DNA from: Shewanella sp. MTB7
GTDB lineage: Bacteria; Pseudomonadota; Gammaproteobacteria; Enterobacterales; Shewanellaceae
DNA length: 64,000 bases
Direction of reading: 5' to 3'
Assembly: GCF_027571385.1 (NCBI RefSeq)
Contig: NZ_CP085636.1
Location: forward strand, 6,117,001-6,181,000
Positions within the stretch are counted from its first letter, which is position 1, and each line of letters begins with the position of its first letter. The notes under the pieces are model-generated. The model saw only the letters and a list, made by a program, of their open reading frames with translations, was not told the DNA's origin and searched no databases. Shown here one piece after another: positions 18,883 through 28,425 of the stretch. The position numbers were made by a program, and so were the translations under genes.

Positions 18883-19150
18883 TATCTCACCTCTTAATGT
18901 TTTGCTTCTCGTGTGGGAAAATCACCAACAAATTGTCCTATCCCCCATCTATTGGGCATACAAGTTATCACCTTCCCCCTCACAAATAAAATAACATCTA
19001 TAAAACATGAAGATACAAAACTGGCACAAACTCTGCTTATTCAAACACAACAGAGAGAACTCACTCGAAAACTAAATCTGTGTAGTTGAAATTACGGATA
19101 AACAAAAAACCGCAATAGATTACCGGATATGTTAAAAAGGACTTAAGAAG

Positions 19151-19906
19151 ATGATGTCACGACCCATTGCCCTTGCTAGCCTCACAGCTCTATTTTTAAC
19201 TGGCTGTATTATTAACGTTAACGGAGCTGGAAGAGCTCCTTCCGAGCACTCTCATCAATCATTGCAATTAAACGCAAGCGGCCTTAATATCCTCATTGCA
19301 GAAACAGGGGCGGGAGCCTTAGAGATAAAGGGCGTTGTTGGCCTGACCCATATTACACTTGAAGCCGACATTTACACCTACGAAGGCATCGACCCAATCC
19401 TTACCCTTGAAAAGAGCGGCAATTCGGCGCGCCTAGTTACCGATTTTGACAGCTATAGCTTCTCAGGGAACTCACCCTACATTGACCTGATAGTCAAAGT
19501 ACCTGCAGATATGAAAATGGATATCAACGATGGTTCAGGCAGTATCACAATTGAGGGAACCAGCGCAGATATAGTCCTTAAAGATGGTTCAGGAAGTCTG
19601 GAAATTGAAGGAGGTCGAAATCTAGATATTGAGGATGGTTCCGGCTCAATCACACTCTCAAACGTCAATGGTAATATTATGTTAGATGATGGTTCTGGTT
19701 CAATTGAGATAACTCGAGTTAACGGTGATGTCACTGTCAATGATGGATCCGGTAGCCTAGATATTGAGAAGATACAGGGGATGGTCACCATAGATGACGG
19801 TTCAGGCAGTATTGACGTCACTGACACTAAAGGATTAAGGATAATTGCAGCGGGCTCAGGGAGCCTCAGCTTCAATAACATCGATGGCAAAGTTAATATG
19901 CAGTAG
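19151..19906 (+). CDS. DUF4097-like lipoprotein with DGSGS repeats
   Basis: 251 residues. A signal peptide ends in the lipobox LFLTGC (cysteine near residue 19), so it is probably lipid-anchored. The second half is made of about six or seven repeats of roughly 19-20 residues carrying DGSGSI or DGSGSL (last copy AAGSGSLSF), each with alternating hydrophobic residues. This pattern fits a right-handed beta-solenoid as in DUF4097/DUF2807 putative adhesins. AAGGA and AAGAAG lie upstream of the start. It stands alone. Function unknown. Confidence 0.8.
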   Translation: MMSRPIALASLTALFLTGCIINVNGAGRAPSEHSHQSLQLNASGLNILIAETGAGALEIKGVVGLTHITLEADIYTYEGIDPILTLEKSGNSARLVTDFDSYSFSGNSPYIDLIVKVPADMKMDINDGSGSITIEGTSADIVLKDGSGSLEIEGGRNLDIEDGSGSITLSNVNGNIMLDDGSGSIEITRVNGDVTVNDGSGSLDIEKIQGMVTIDDGSGSIDVTDTKGLRIIAAGSGSLSFNNIDGKVNMQ

Positions 19907-19968
19907 CCCATCGATACAAACTTCCCGGCGCAGCGACTTAAAGGTTGTTCAAGTTGCTGCCCACCCTA

Positions 19969-20220
19969 TTAGAGTAAAGCTAATTTCTTTTTTCTACTCC
20001 AAGACTTAATCTCGAGCTCACGCTTTAAAGCCCCTGAGCGATCACCAACCTCCTCTTGATAAACCAGCTTAAACGGCCCCTTACCACGAAGAAATTTAGC
20101 GGCCTTAGGGCCGCCACTTTCATGTTCTCTAAAACGACGCTCTATATCGATCGTCACCCCGGTGTAAAGATGACCATTAGCACACTCAATCATGTACAGA
20201 AACCATTTAGCATCGCTCAT
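19969..20220 (-). CDS. GIY-YIG domain protein (UPF0213/YhbQ-like)
   Basis: 83 residues from ATG at 20220, the position where homologues begin (MSDAKWFLYMIECANG). The GIY-YIG core is seen as LYMIECANGHLYTGVTIDIERRFREH, a nuclease-like fold found in UvrC and in small YhbQ proteins. GTGGA lies before the ATG. The open frame continues 13 codons upstream, but that part comes from a repeat copy in another phase. The 5' end of the gene is the first unit of a 115-bp tandem array extending upstream. Cellular role of the small family is uncertain. Confidence 0.85.
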   Translation of the reverse strand: MSDAKWFLYMIECANGHLYTGVTIDIERRFREHESGGPKAAKFLRGKGPFKLVYQEEVGDRSGALKRELEIKSWSRKKKLALL

Positions 20221-20690
20221 GAGATCCACCACTGTCATGCTTCCCAAAACGACGAACAATGTCGACAGTCACTTCAGTAAAAAGATGACCATTGGCACAC
20301 TCGATCATGTACAGAAACCATTTAGCATCGCTCATGAGATCCACCACTGTCATGCTTCCCAAAACGACGAACAATGTCGACAGTCACTTCAGTAAAAAGA
20401 TGACCATTGGCACACTCGATCATGTACAGAAACCATTTAGCATCGCTCATGAGATCCACCACTGTCATGCTTCCCAAAACGACGAACAATGTCGACAGTC
20501 ACTTCAGTAAAAAGATGACCATTGGCACACTCAATCATGTACAGAAACCATTTAGCATCGCTCATGAGATCCACCACTGTCATGCTTCCCAAAACGACGA
20601 ACAATGTCGACAGTCACTTCAGTAAAAAGATGACCATTGGCGCATTCAATCATACACAAGTACCACTTTGCATCACCCAATATTTACTTA
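20169..20690. repeat. 115-bp tandem array of truncated GIY-YIG 5' ends
   Basis: Units begin at 20169, 20284, 20399, 20514 and 20629, exactly 115 bp apart. The first overlaps the intact gene, the next three are nearly identical, and the fifth diverges after about 20 bases. On the minus strand each of the downstream copies can encode a 41-residue peptide starting MSDAKWFLYMIECANGHLFT and ending GGSHERC, with its stop formed by the next copy. In these copies the active-site LYTG is changed to LFTE. The left unit supplies the start region of the real gene. Confidence 0.9.
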
Positions 20691-22834
20691 CCTAAGCCTA
20701 AAAGACCAAGAAAGAAAGCATACTCCTGAGCTGTATCTTGGTAGCGACGATAACGGCCACTTTTACCGCCATGCCCTGCTTCCATGTCGATATGGAACAG
20801 CAACTGGTTATTATCAGTTTTATAATCACGTAACTTGGCCACCCACTTCGCTGGCTCAAAATATTGCACTTGCGAATCATGCAAACCAGTAGTCACCAGT
20901 AAATGAGGGTAATCCTGACGGGTGATTTGATCATAAGGTGAGTAACTGAGCATATAATCGAAATAGGTTTTCTCATTCGGATTACCCCACTCATCATACT
21001 CATTGGTTGTTAAGGGGATCGACTCGTCCAGCATCGTCGTCACAATATCCACAAACGGCACATGAGCGGCGATAGCAAAATACAGCTCTGGAGCCTGATT
21101 TATCACTGAGCCCATCAACAGACCACCCGCACTGCCACCAGCAGCGACGACCCGTTTATTATCTGCGTAACCTTGCTCGGTTAATGCCTTAGTGACATCA
21201 ACAAAATCATTAAAGCTATTTTGCTTATTCAGCATACGTCCATTGTCATACCAAGGACGCCCTAACATCTCCCCGCCTCGCACATGTGCGATGGCATATA
21301 CCACGCCTCGGTCGAGTAGACTTAACGCTGAACTATCAAAATCAGGCTCAATAGTGTGTCCGTAAGCACCATAGCCATATTGGTAGAGCGGATTGGTTCC
21401 ATCTTTATGGAATTTGTCTTTGCGATATACCAAGGTCACCGGCACTTTTGCACCATCTCTGGCATGAATAAACAGTCGTTCAGCTTGATAAAGCTCGCTA
21501 TCGAACTGCCCTAGTACCTTTTCTTGCTTAAGCAGTACTCGAACCGATGGACTCCTTAAATCGTATTCGTAAATTGACTCAGGCGTTGTGGGGCTAGAAT
21601 AATAGACTCGCAGCTTGTCACTAAGCTGGCTGGCGTTCACATCCAAGCCAACGACATAAGCTGGATCATTAAAAGCTAAGTGATAAGTGCTCTGTTCTCC
21701 AAACGGGCGAACTTCAATGTGGCTCAGACCATTGACTCGCGTCTGCACGATAAGGAAGTCTTGCAAGAGTAAGATATCTTCAATGCGCACATCATCATCG
21801 GCCGCGATCACTTGCTGCCATTGACTCTTATCTGCAAATTCACTTTCGCTGACCTTCATCAATCTGAAGTTTTCGGCCAACCAATTGGTCACGATATAAT
21901 ACTCGTTACCTAGCTTAGCGACAGAATACTCATGGCCCTCTTCACGGGCTAATAGCGGCACAAAATGACCTAGTGGTTTATCTGCATCAAGCACAGAGAC
22001 TTCGCTGGTGATGGTACTTTCGTGATGAAGCACTATGCGTGTTTCATCTAAGCTCTGGCCTAGTGCGATATAGTAAGTGTCATCTAACTCTTCATAGACC
22101 AAAACATCTTGGGCTTGCTCTGTCCCTAATTGGTGGCGGAATACTTGATTGCCCAACAAGGTTTGCGGATCTTTCTTGATATAGAAAACATGTTGGTTGT
22201 CATTAGCCCAGACTAGACGACCGTCGGTGCCCTCTAGAATATCCTTAAGAAACTCACCACTCTCGATAGATTTGAAGTAGATTTTGTACATACGACGGCT
22301 CAACAGATCTTCACCAAAAGCCAACATAGATTCGTCCGGGCTGACGGTAACGCCACCGAGGCCATAAAAATCTTGCCCCTCTGCGCGAACGTTAACATCC
22401 AATAGTATTGTCTCTTCCTCTCCTAACACCTTACTTCTGGCAATAATAGGATACTCAAAGCCCTGCTGATAACGACGGGAATACCAGTGTGAGTGCCATA
22501 GATAAGGCACGCTGGACTCATCTTTATCTAGACGACCTACCAGCTCATCAAATAACGTCTGTTGCAAAGATTCATAGGGAGAAAATTGTGCTTTCTTGTA
22601 GCTATTTTCTGCTTCTAAATGAGCGATAATTTTAGGATCTTTACGATCATCATCTCGCATCCAGTAGTAATCATCATTACGTTGAACACCATGCTGGTTC
22701 ATCTCATGGGGAATTTTTTCAGCAACAGGCGGCTGAACTGAGGTCACAGTTTTCATAGAGGTACATCCAACAGATAGGGTTAATAGCAAAAATACCGATA
22801 AGCAAGTTAGCATAGCGTATGCAGTGAACTTCAT
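20684..22834 (-). CDS. Oligopeptidase B-like S9 serine peptidase, predicted lipoprotein
   Basis: Prolyl-oligopeptidase family: an N-terminal beta-propeller region, then an alpha/beta-hydrolase domain with the nucleophile in GGSAGG (Ser 568 by this start), aspartate in GLHDSQ (653) and histidine in AGHGG (688). Start at 22834 is chosen because AAGGACGAG lies just before it. The product starts MKFTAYAMLTCLSVFLLLTL and SVGC, a lipoprotein signal, so the enzyme is predicted to be membrane-anchored in the periplasm, unlike cytoplasmic E. coli PtrB. It should cleave small peptides after basic residues if family specificity holds. The stop codon abuts the GIY-YIG repeat array. Confidence 0.88.
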   Translation of the reverse strand: MKFTAYAMLTCLSVFLLLTLSVGCTSMKTVTSVQPPVAEKIPHEMNQHGVQRNDDYYWMRDDDRKDPKIIAHLEAENSYKKAQFSPYESLQQTLFDELVGRLDKDESSVPYLWHSHWYSRRYQQGFEYPIIARSKVLGEEETILLDVNVRAEGQDFYGLGGVTVSPDESMLAFGEDLLSRRMYKIYFKSIESGEFLKDILEGTDGRLVWANDNQHVFYIKKDPQTLLGNQVFRHQLGTEQAQDVLVYEELDDTYYIALGQSLDETRIVLHHESTITSEVSVLDADKPLGHFVPLLAREEGHEYSVAKLGNEYYIVTNWLAENFRLMKVSESEFADKSQWQQVIAADDDVRIEDILLLQDFLIVQTRVNGLSHIEVRPFGEQSTYHLAFNDPAYVVGLDVNASQLSDKLRVYYSSPTTPESIYEYDLRSPSVRVLLKQEKVLGQFDSELYQAERLFIHARDGAKVPVTLVYRKDKFHKDGTNPLYQYGYGAYGHTIEPDFDSSALSLLDRGVVYAIAHVRGGEMLGRPWYDNGRMLNKQNSFNDFVDVTKALTEQGYADNKRVVAAGGSAGGLLMGSVINQAPELYFAIAAHVPFVDIVTTMLDESIPLTTNEYDEWGNPNEKTYFDYMLSYSPYDQITRQDYPHLLVTTGLHDSQVQYFEPAKWVAKLRDYKTDNNQLLFHIDMEAGHGGKSGRYRRYQDTAQEYAFFLGLLGLGK

Positions 22835-22997
22835 TACTCGTCCTTGGTAAATGATGAACTTCATTCGTTAATTAGTTCGAGTCTAAAGTCGAAAACCCAA
22901 TAGGTAAAGCAAAGCTTTCATCACTTGTTATTCCCCTTAAATTAACGCACCATATCTGCGCTCACTATCCACCCAACATGGCGGATAGATGAGTAAA

Positions 22998-23241
22998 TTC
23001 TCAGGGCGGGGTGAAACTCCCCACCGGCGGTGATAGCGTTTAGTCTTGTCTAAATCTTAAGCCCGCGAGCGCCCATACTCACTCCGACATTAAAAAATGT
23101 TATGTGGTTTGGGGTCAAGCAGATCTGGTGACTTCTACGTATCCCCATGTAGTACATTCCAGAGCCGACGGTAATGAACCGCATAAATCAGCTGATATCA
23201 CTCACTGACAATGTTGTACTAAGTCCGGATGAAAGAGAATA
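22998..23241 (+). ncRNA. FMN riboswitch (RFN element)
   Basis: Conserved RFN blocks are present in order: TCTCAGGGCGGGGTGAAAC, CCCCACCGGCGGTGATA, GCCCGCGAGCG, GTCAAGCAGATCTGGTGA, TCCAGAGCCGACGGTAATG and AGTCCGGATGAAAGAGAAT. It precedes ribB by 160 bases and is expected to turn it down when flavin mononucleotide is abundant. Confidence 0.96.
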
Positions 23242-23403
23242 TAAGACAAATAGTTATTATCACTATCACTTAGTGAGGTTAAGCCTATTTGCTTCTTATC
23301 GTACGCGCACATAAACCGCTTATTTAAGCGCTAGCTATGTGTCGTCATTTTCTGCACGCCCTGATTCTGGAAAAACCAATGCAGTTTATTAAGGATTTTA
23401 ACC

Positions 23404-24057
23404 ATGAATCAGTCACTACTTACCCCTTTCGGTACCGCACTTGAACGTGTCAATGCCGCCCTCACTTCTCTTAGACAAGGCCGAGGTGTACTCGTAGTCG
23501 ATGACGAAGACAGAGAGAATGAAGGTGATCTTATCTACTCAGCTGAATCACTAACCAATGAACAGATGGCTCTGCTTATTCGTGAGTGTAGTGGCATAGT
23601 CTGCCTCTGCTTAACTGACGAACGTATCAAGCAGTTAGAATTACCCCCTATGGTCGAAGACAACTCCAGCCAATACGGCACTGCATTTACGATCAGCATA
23701 GAAGCTAAAGTAGGCGTCACAACCGGCGTCTCCGCTGCCGACCGAGTAACCACAATTAAAGCCGCTATCGCCGATAATGCCAGCACTGATGATTTAGCAA
23801 AGCCTGGCCACGTCTATCCACTTCGTGCTCAACCTGGGGGAGTATTTACACGGCGAGGACATACTGAAGGAACGGTTGATCTTATGTTACTCGCCGGATT
23901 AAAGCCTGCAGGAGTATTGTGTGAAGTCACCAATCCCGATGGCACGATGGCTCGACTGCCTGAAATCATCGAATTTAGTAAACAGCACAATCTACCTGTG
24001 CTCACCATAGAAGATATCGTTAAATACCGCAAAGCCACAATGGTAAAAGCGAGTTAA
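23404..24057 (+). CDS. ribB: 3,4-dihydroxy-2-butanone 4-phosphate synthase
   Basis: Converts ribulose 5-phosphate to dihydroxybutanone phosphate plus formate, supplying the four-carbon unit of riboflavin. Length 217 residues equals E. coli RibB. Signature [21 protein letters not shown], and [20 protein letters not shown] are all present. No GTP cyclohydrolase II domain is fused. AAGGA lies ten bases before the ATG. Expression is governed by the FMN riboswitch directly upstream. Confidence 0.97.
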   Translation: MNQSLLTPFGTALERVNAALTSLRQGRGVLVVDDEDRENEGDLIYSAESLTNEQMALLIRECSGIVCLCLTDERIKQLELPPMVEDNSSQYGTAFTISIEAKVGVTTGVSAADRVTTIKAAIADNASTDDLAKPGHVYPLRAQPGGVFTRRGHTEGTVDLMLLAGLKPAGVLCEVTNPDGTMARLPEIIEFSKQHNLPVLTIEDIVKYRKATMVKAS

Positions 24058-24071
24058 TCTATTCCTACCTC

Positions 24072-24119
24072 AAAAATGGTTATTTATATGGATAACAACT
24101 CCAATAATTAACCATTTTT
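24072..24119 (+). terminator. Possible ribB terminator
   Basis: AAAAATGGTTA and TAACCATTTTT form an 11-bp stem with a loop of about 26 bases ending in a T-run. The long loop makes it less certain. Confidence 0.5.
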
Positions 24120-24308
24120 ACTAGAAGTCGAATGCCTATAATTGTCTTTTGTTTATATTTTATAGCCATATAGATAATATGGTTATAAGATTGTTCCTCT
24201 CACGTTGCCTACCAAAAGTCATCTTTTATAAAAATATATTCAACAAAAAATAGTTGATTAGACTTCGGTAAAATATCGATAAAACATAACACGCAGGGAT
24301 CAAGTTGA

Positions 24309-27300
24309 ATGCCATTAGTGATAAGCCGATTGAGTTTTAAAAATAAGTTAATCTTATTTGCAGCCATTCCCATGCTGTTACTTGCTCTGTTTGGATCAAT
24401 CATAATGTCAAGCCTATGGCACAGCTATCAGGCAGCACAAAATAATACGCTTGTTATTGAATTTACCCAAGATATACAGAATCTGGTCTACGAGCTACAA
24501 AAAGAGCGAGGACTCACTGCTGGATTTATCAGTAGTGAAGGAAGTAGGTACCGTCAGCAGCTACACGACCAAGAGCAACATACAGACCGTCGGCTCTCTC
24601 TGCTCCAGAGCAAAATGACCTTAGATACACTGTTTGAAATTGACATTGATACTGAACAGATACGGCTACTGACTAAAACTGTTGAACGAATTAGGCATCT
24701 CAACCAAGAACTACTGCAAATACGCCAAGAAATTAGATCCAACGGTGGAGATACTTTTCAATTATTCACCGAAATGATTAACCATTTTCTCATTCTTATT
24801 ACCCAAATTCAGATCCAAGATGAATCTCAAGCGAACTCTTACCATACCCTTATCCGTTTACTTGATATACAGGAGTTAGCAGGTCAAGAAAGAGGACTAG
24901 TAAATCGTTTACTCTCAGCAAAACTGATAACCCCCGATGCCTTTATCGCCATTCATACGATAGAAGATCATTTGGACAGTGCGGTAAATCAAACCCTATC
25001 AACAGCTGAAATGGTTTACAAACAGTATGTAAAGGAACTATTGTCCAGCGACACCAACCGAGCTTATCTGTTGATGCGAGAGCAGATAAAATCACAAATT
25101 AAACTTATAGGACATACACAGGAGCTGACCGCCTTATTGGGCTATGGTGGCTTGATTCATCATTTTAAAAATTATCTTCTAAGAGGACAACCTGAACACT
25201 TCGAGTTTTTTAATCATGATATTCAGCAGGTTGAGACTAAATTAGCCCAATTGAAGCAACATTCACTCAGCGCCGAACAAATATCAGCGATTGATCAAAT
25301 TTCAGATACCCTTGACCAATACCGTGAAATTCTAACTCAGCTAATCCAGCTCAAACACCAGGGAGTTGCGTTCCAAGCTCTAGATTCTCAAGTCCGTATC
25401 AATGATGAGCCTATGCTGGCATCACTCACCTTACTCCAATCCCAAGCCCCTGCAGTAAACAGTGAAGAGTGGTGGAAAACGGCCAGTAAGCGAATCGAAA
25501 AACTACATCAAATAAGCTCTGTCATATCCTCTGATATAACCAAGTTGGGTGAACAACAGAAAAAGAGAGCCCTGATCTATCTAACCATAGGAATTACGGG
25601 CACCTTCATCAATATTTTACTGTTATTTATTCTAGGCCGTATCATGGTCAGAAATCTGGTCGGTAGTGTCTCTGCTATCGCTAGAGATATGCAGAAAATG
25701 GCCCAAGATCCACACCTTAATTTAACGGTTACCGTAGAGGGCAATGATGAAATAGCCCAAATGTCTCAAGCACTCAATCAGATGTTAATAGAGCGGGTCA
25801 AAGCTAATAGCCAGTTGAACTTAGCCGCAGCGGTATTCGATTATTCAGCCGAAGGAATCATGGTCACAGATAAAGATAATCGTATCGAATTAACCAACCC
25901 CGCTTTTACTCAAATCACAGGTTACAGCTTCGCGGAGGTTAAAGGGAAAAAGCCATCGATATTAAAATCAGCGATTCAGCCTGAGAGTTTTTATCAATCC
26001 ATGTGGTCCTCATTGGAGAAAAATGATAAATGGGAGGGGGAAATTTGGAATAAACGTAAAAATGGGCAGGTTTACCCCGAGTACTTAGCTATCACAGTTG
26101 TACGTGATGAAGATGGTGAAATAATCCAACATATCGGCTTATTTCTCGACATTAGCAATCGTAAAAAGTATGAGCAAGATATCTGGTACAAGACCAACTA
26201 TGATGCGCTGACAAACTTGCCTAACCGTCATCTTTATACAGTGACATTGCAACAGGAGATGCAGCTAAATAAACAGAGAGGTTCACAACTCGCAGTTTTG
26301 TTTATCGATCTGGATAAGTTCAAACATATCAATGATATTTATGGCCATACTATCGGCAATGAACTGCTTTGCCTCGTCGCAGCGAGATTAGAATGCTTAC
26401 TGGATCAACACGACTTCATTGCCCGTTTAAACGGAGATGAATTTGTTATCATTAAGACCCAGCTAGAGACAAAAGCACAACTGAAACAATTCACAAAATC
26501 GGTACTCGAACATATCTCTTCTCCCTTCGAACTGAGTAATAACGAACTGATGATCTCAACGAGTATAGGTATCAGTCTTTACCCTGATAATGGAGATGAT
26601 GCAGAACTATTAACCCGAAATGCCGAAACCGCCATGTATAAAGCGAAAGGAGATGGACGCAGTAACTACCGTTACTTCTCTCCGGAAATGAATGCTAATA
26701 TGCTAGTGCGGATCCAACTGGAACAGCGTCTTAGACGTGCGGTAATTCAAAATGAATTTCGTCTTAATTATCAACCTATTGTAAGACTAAATGATCGAAG
26801 CATCATAGGTGTCGAAGCCTTAATACGTTGGCAAGATCCTAAGTTTGGCCTTATATCTCCTGAACAGTTCATCCCTTTAGCCGAAGAAACTGGACTCATA
26901 GAGCCTATTGGTGAATGGGTACTTGAACAGGCATTAATCGATCTACACTCATGGCATAGCATGGGCTATATGATCAATATGGCAGTCAATGTCTCAGGTA
27001 GACAGCTTATCAACAATAACCAGATAACGTTCAATCTACTTATATCTAAGTTGTTGAAAAAATATAATATACCTCCTAAATATCTACATATAGAGATTAC
27101 TGAATCTATGCTTATGGATGATACTGAGCAGTGTTTACATGCGCTAGAAGCTATCCGTGACCAAGGTATGGATATCTATATTGATGATTTTGGCACTGGC
27201 TACTCTTCCCTCAGTTATCTCAAGAGTTTTCCTATCTCTGTCATTAAAATAGACAAAAGTTTTGTCGATAATATGCTGGAGTGTCAGTCAGATGCCAGCC

Positions 27301-27530
27301 TGATCAAAACCATTATCATGATGGGGAAAAATTTAGAATTAAAGCTAGTCGCTGAAGGAATAGAAACAGAATCCCAGTTGCAATTTTTAAAGGATTTGGG
27401 TTGCGATTTTGGTCAAGGTTATCTTATTTCTCACCCGTTACCGAGTCAGAAGTTGACCACTTTACTTGAAAATAGGTGTCAGTCTGAATCCCTACAGAAT
27501 ACAGATGAGGAAAAGTATCTGAATGTCTAA
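24309..27530 (+). CDS. NIT-HAMP-PAS-GGDEF-EAL cyclic-di-GMP protein
   Basis: 1073 residues. TM1 is at about 13-36, a large periplasmic region starts with a nitrate/nitrite-sensing (NIT) motif LQKERGLTAGFISS (63-76), TM2 is at 421-443, HAMP at about 444-495, PAS at about 505-618, GGDEF at about 628-790 and EAL at about 805-1055. The GGDEF signature is changed to NGDEF (708-712), so cyclase activity is uncertain. EAL is intact (VEAL 835-838), with DDFGTGYSSL and VAEGIE motifs, so phosphodiesterase activity is likely. GGGA lies about ten bases before the ATG. It ends at a shared terminator with ftnA. Confidence 0.9.
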   Translation: MPLVISRLSFKNKLILFAAIPMLLLALFGSIIMSSLWHSYQAAQNNTLVIEFTQDIQNLVYELQKERGLTAGFISSEGSRYRQQLHDQEQHTDRRLSLLQSKMTLDTLFEIDIDTEQIRLLTKTVERIRHLNQELLQIRQEIRSNGGDTFQLFTEMINHFLILITQIQIQDESQANSYHTLIRLLDIQELAGQERGLVNRLLSAKLITPDAFIAIHTIEDHLDSAVNQTLSTAEMVYKQYVKELLSSDTNRAYLLMREQIKSQIKLIGHTQELTALLGYGGLIHHFKNYLLRGQPEHFEFFNHDIQQVETKLAQLKQHSLSAEQISAIDQISDTLDQYREILTQLIQLKHQGVAFQALDSQVRINDEPMLASLTLLQSQAPAVNSEEWWKTASKRIEKLHQISSVISSDITKLGEQQKKRALIYLTIGITGTFINILLLFILGRIMVRNLVGSVSAIARDMQKMAQDPHLNLTVTVEGNDEIAQMSQALNQMLIERVKANSQLNLAAAVFDYSAEGIMVTDKDNRIELTNPAFTQITGYSFAEVKGKKPSILKSAIQPESFYQSMWSSLEKNDKWEGEIWNKRKNGQVYPEYLAITVVRDEDGEIIQHIGLFLDISNRKKYEQDIWYKTNYDALTNLPNRHLYTVTLQQEMQLNKQRGSQLAVLFIDLDKFKHINDIYGHTIGNELLCLVAARLECLLDQHDFIARLNGDEFVIIKTQLETKAQLKQFTKSVLEHISSPFELSNNELMISTSIGISLYPDNGDDAELLTRNAETAMYKAKGDGRSNYRYFSPEMNANMLVRIQLEQRLRRAVIQNEFRLNYQPIVRLNDRSIIGVEALIRWQDPKFGLISPEQFIPLAEETGLIEPIGEWVLEQALIDLHSWHSMGYMINMAVNVSGRQLINNNQITFNLLISKLLKKYNIPPKYLHIEITESMLMDDTEQCLHALEAIRDQGMDIYIDDFGTGYSSLSYLKSFPISVIKIDKSFVDNMLECQSDASLIKTIIMMGKNLELKLVAEGIETESQLQFLKDLGCDFGQGYLISHPLPSQKLTTLLENRCQSESLQNTDEEKYLNV

Positions 27531-27538
27531 ACAATCAT

Positions 27539-27574
27539 ACTGACTAAGAAGCGATGGTTCACTTCTTAGTCAGT
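27539..27574. terminator. Bidirectional terminator, GGDEF-EAL gene / ferritin
   Basis: ACTGACTAAGAAG and CTTCTTAGTCAGT form a perfect 13-bp stem with a 10-base loop between the convergent genes. Confidence 0.85.
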
Positions 27575-27585
27575 CATTCTTTAGC

Positions 27586-28107
27586 TTAAACGCCTGTCAT
27601 AACACTAGCTGATTCTTTAATAGCCATCTGCGCCAAATCTTTATCGACAAAGAACAGCGCCTTACCATCTTCACCAACCAAACGAATCTTATCGACAACC
27701 GACTTAAATAACTTCTCCTCTTCGTGCTGTTCAGAGACATACCATTGCAAAAAGTTAAACGTTGAATAATCTTGATTAGTAAATGCTGCATGGGCCAACG
27801 CATTTATCTTACTTGTGATCATCTGCTCATGCTCATAAGTATATTCGAACAATGCTAATAGAGATGAAAACTCAGCTTGAGGAGCTTGGATCACGCCTAT
27901 CAGTGGCATCCCTCCAGTTTCACTCACATAAGTGAATAGACGATGCATATGCTGCATCTCTTCATCTGCGTGGACACGCATAAACTGAGCAGCACCTTCG
28001 AAACCTTTATCGTCGCACCATGCGCTCATCTGCAAGTAGAGGTTTGAAGAGAAAAACTCAACATTAATCTGAGCGTTCAATTGATCAATCATAGTTTGTG
28101 CAAGCAT
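27586..28107 (-). CDS. ftnA: Bacterial non-heme ferritin
   Basis: 173 residues, iron-storage cage subunit oxidising Fe(II) at a di-iron centre. Ligands are visible in [25 protein letters not shown] (ExxH) and [17 protein letters not shown] lies before the ATG. The promoter region faces an RND pump gene and contains a Fur-box-like sequence. No second ferritin is adjacent here. Confidence 0.92.
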   Translation of the reverse strand: MLAQTMIDQLNAQINVEFFSSNLYLQMSAWCDDKGFEGAAQFMRVHADEEMQHMHRLFTYVSETGGMPLIGVIQAPQAEFSSLLALFEYTYEHEQMITSKINALAHAAFTNQDYSTFNFLQWYVSEQHEEEKLFKSVVDKIRLVGEDGKALFFVDKDLAQMAIKESASVMTGV

Positions 28108-28262
28108 AGTTAATCCTATCTACATATATTTAAACAATTAAAACCTTATACCTGATCGATTAATCCGGTATTTAAGGTCATCTGGGAAATAAGATCTACA
28201 TTGTTATGAAGGCAGATCCAAAAATCAATAAAATTTACTTAAACCACTGTTTTATAAATACA

Positions 28263-28281
28263 AATAATTCTCATTAATATT
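28263..28281. promoter_or_regulatory. Candidate Fur box
   Basis: On the minus strand the 19-mer centred on AATGAGAATTATT matches the Fur consensus at 12 of 19 positions by my alignment. It lies in the divergent region between ftnA and the RND pump gene, so it could act on either. Confidence 0.45.
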
Positions 28282-28425
28282 GAATTAACCAGGGATAACC
28301 AGACCTTGCAACATTTACTAACCATTTCACACAGACTCATTAACACTTAAATCCTAGTATTGATCTCCAAACAAGCTCGAAATGTAGGATTCAACATGAC
28401 GAGAAGTGACTGATTTGGAAAGATA

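Noticed and set aside
19477..19911. Long open frame opposite the DGSGS lipoprotein
   Set aside because: It arises from the repetitive codons of the plus-strand gene, is low-complexity, and lacks a ribosome-binding site.
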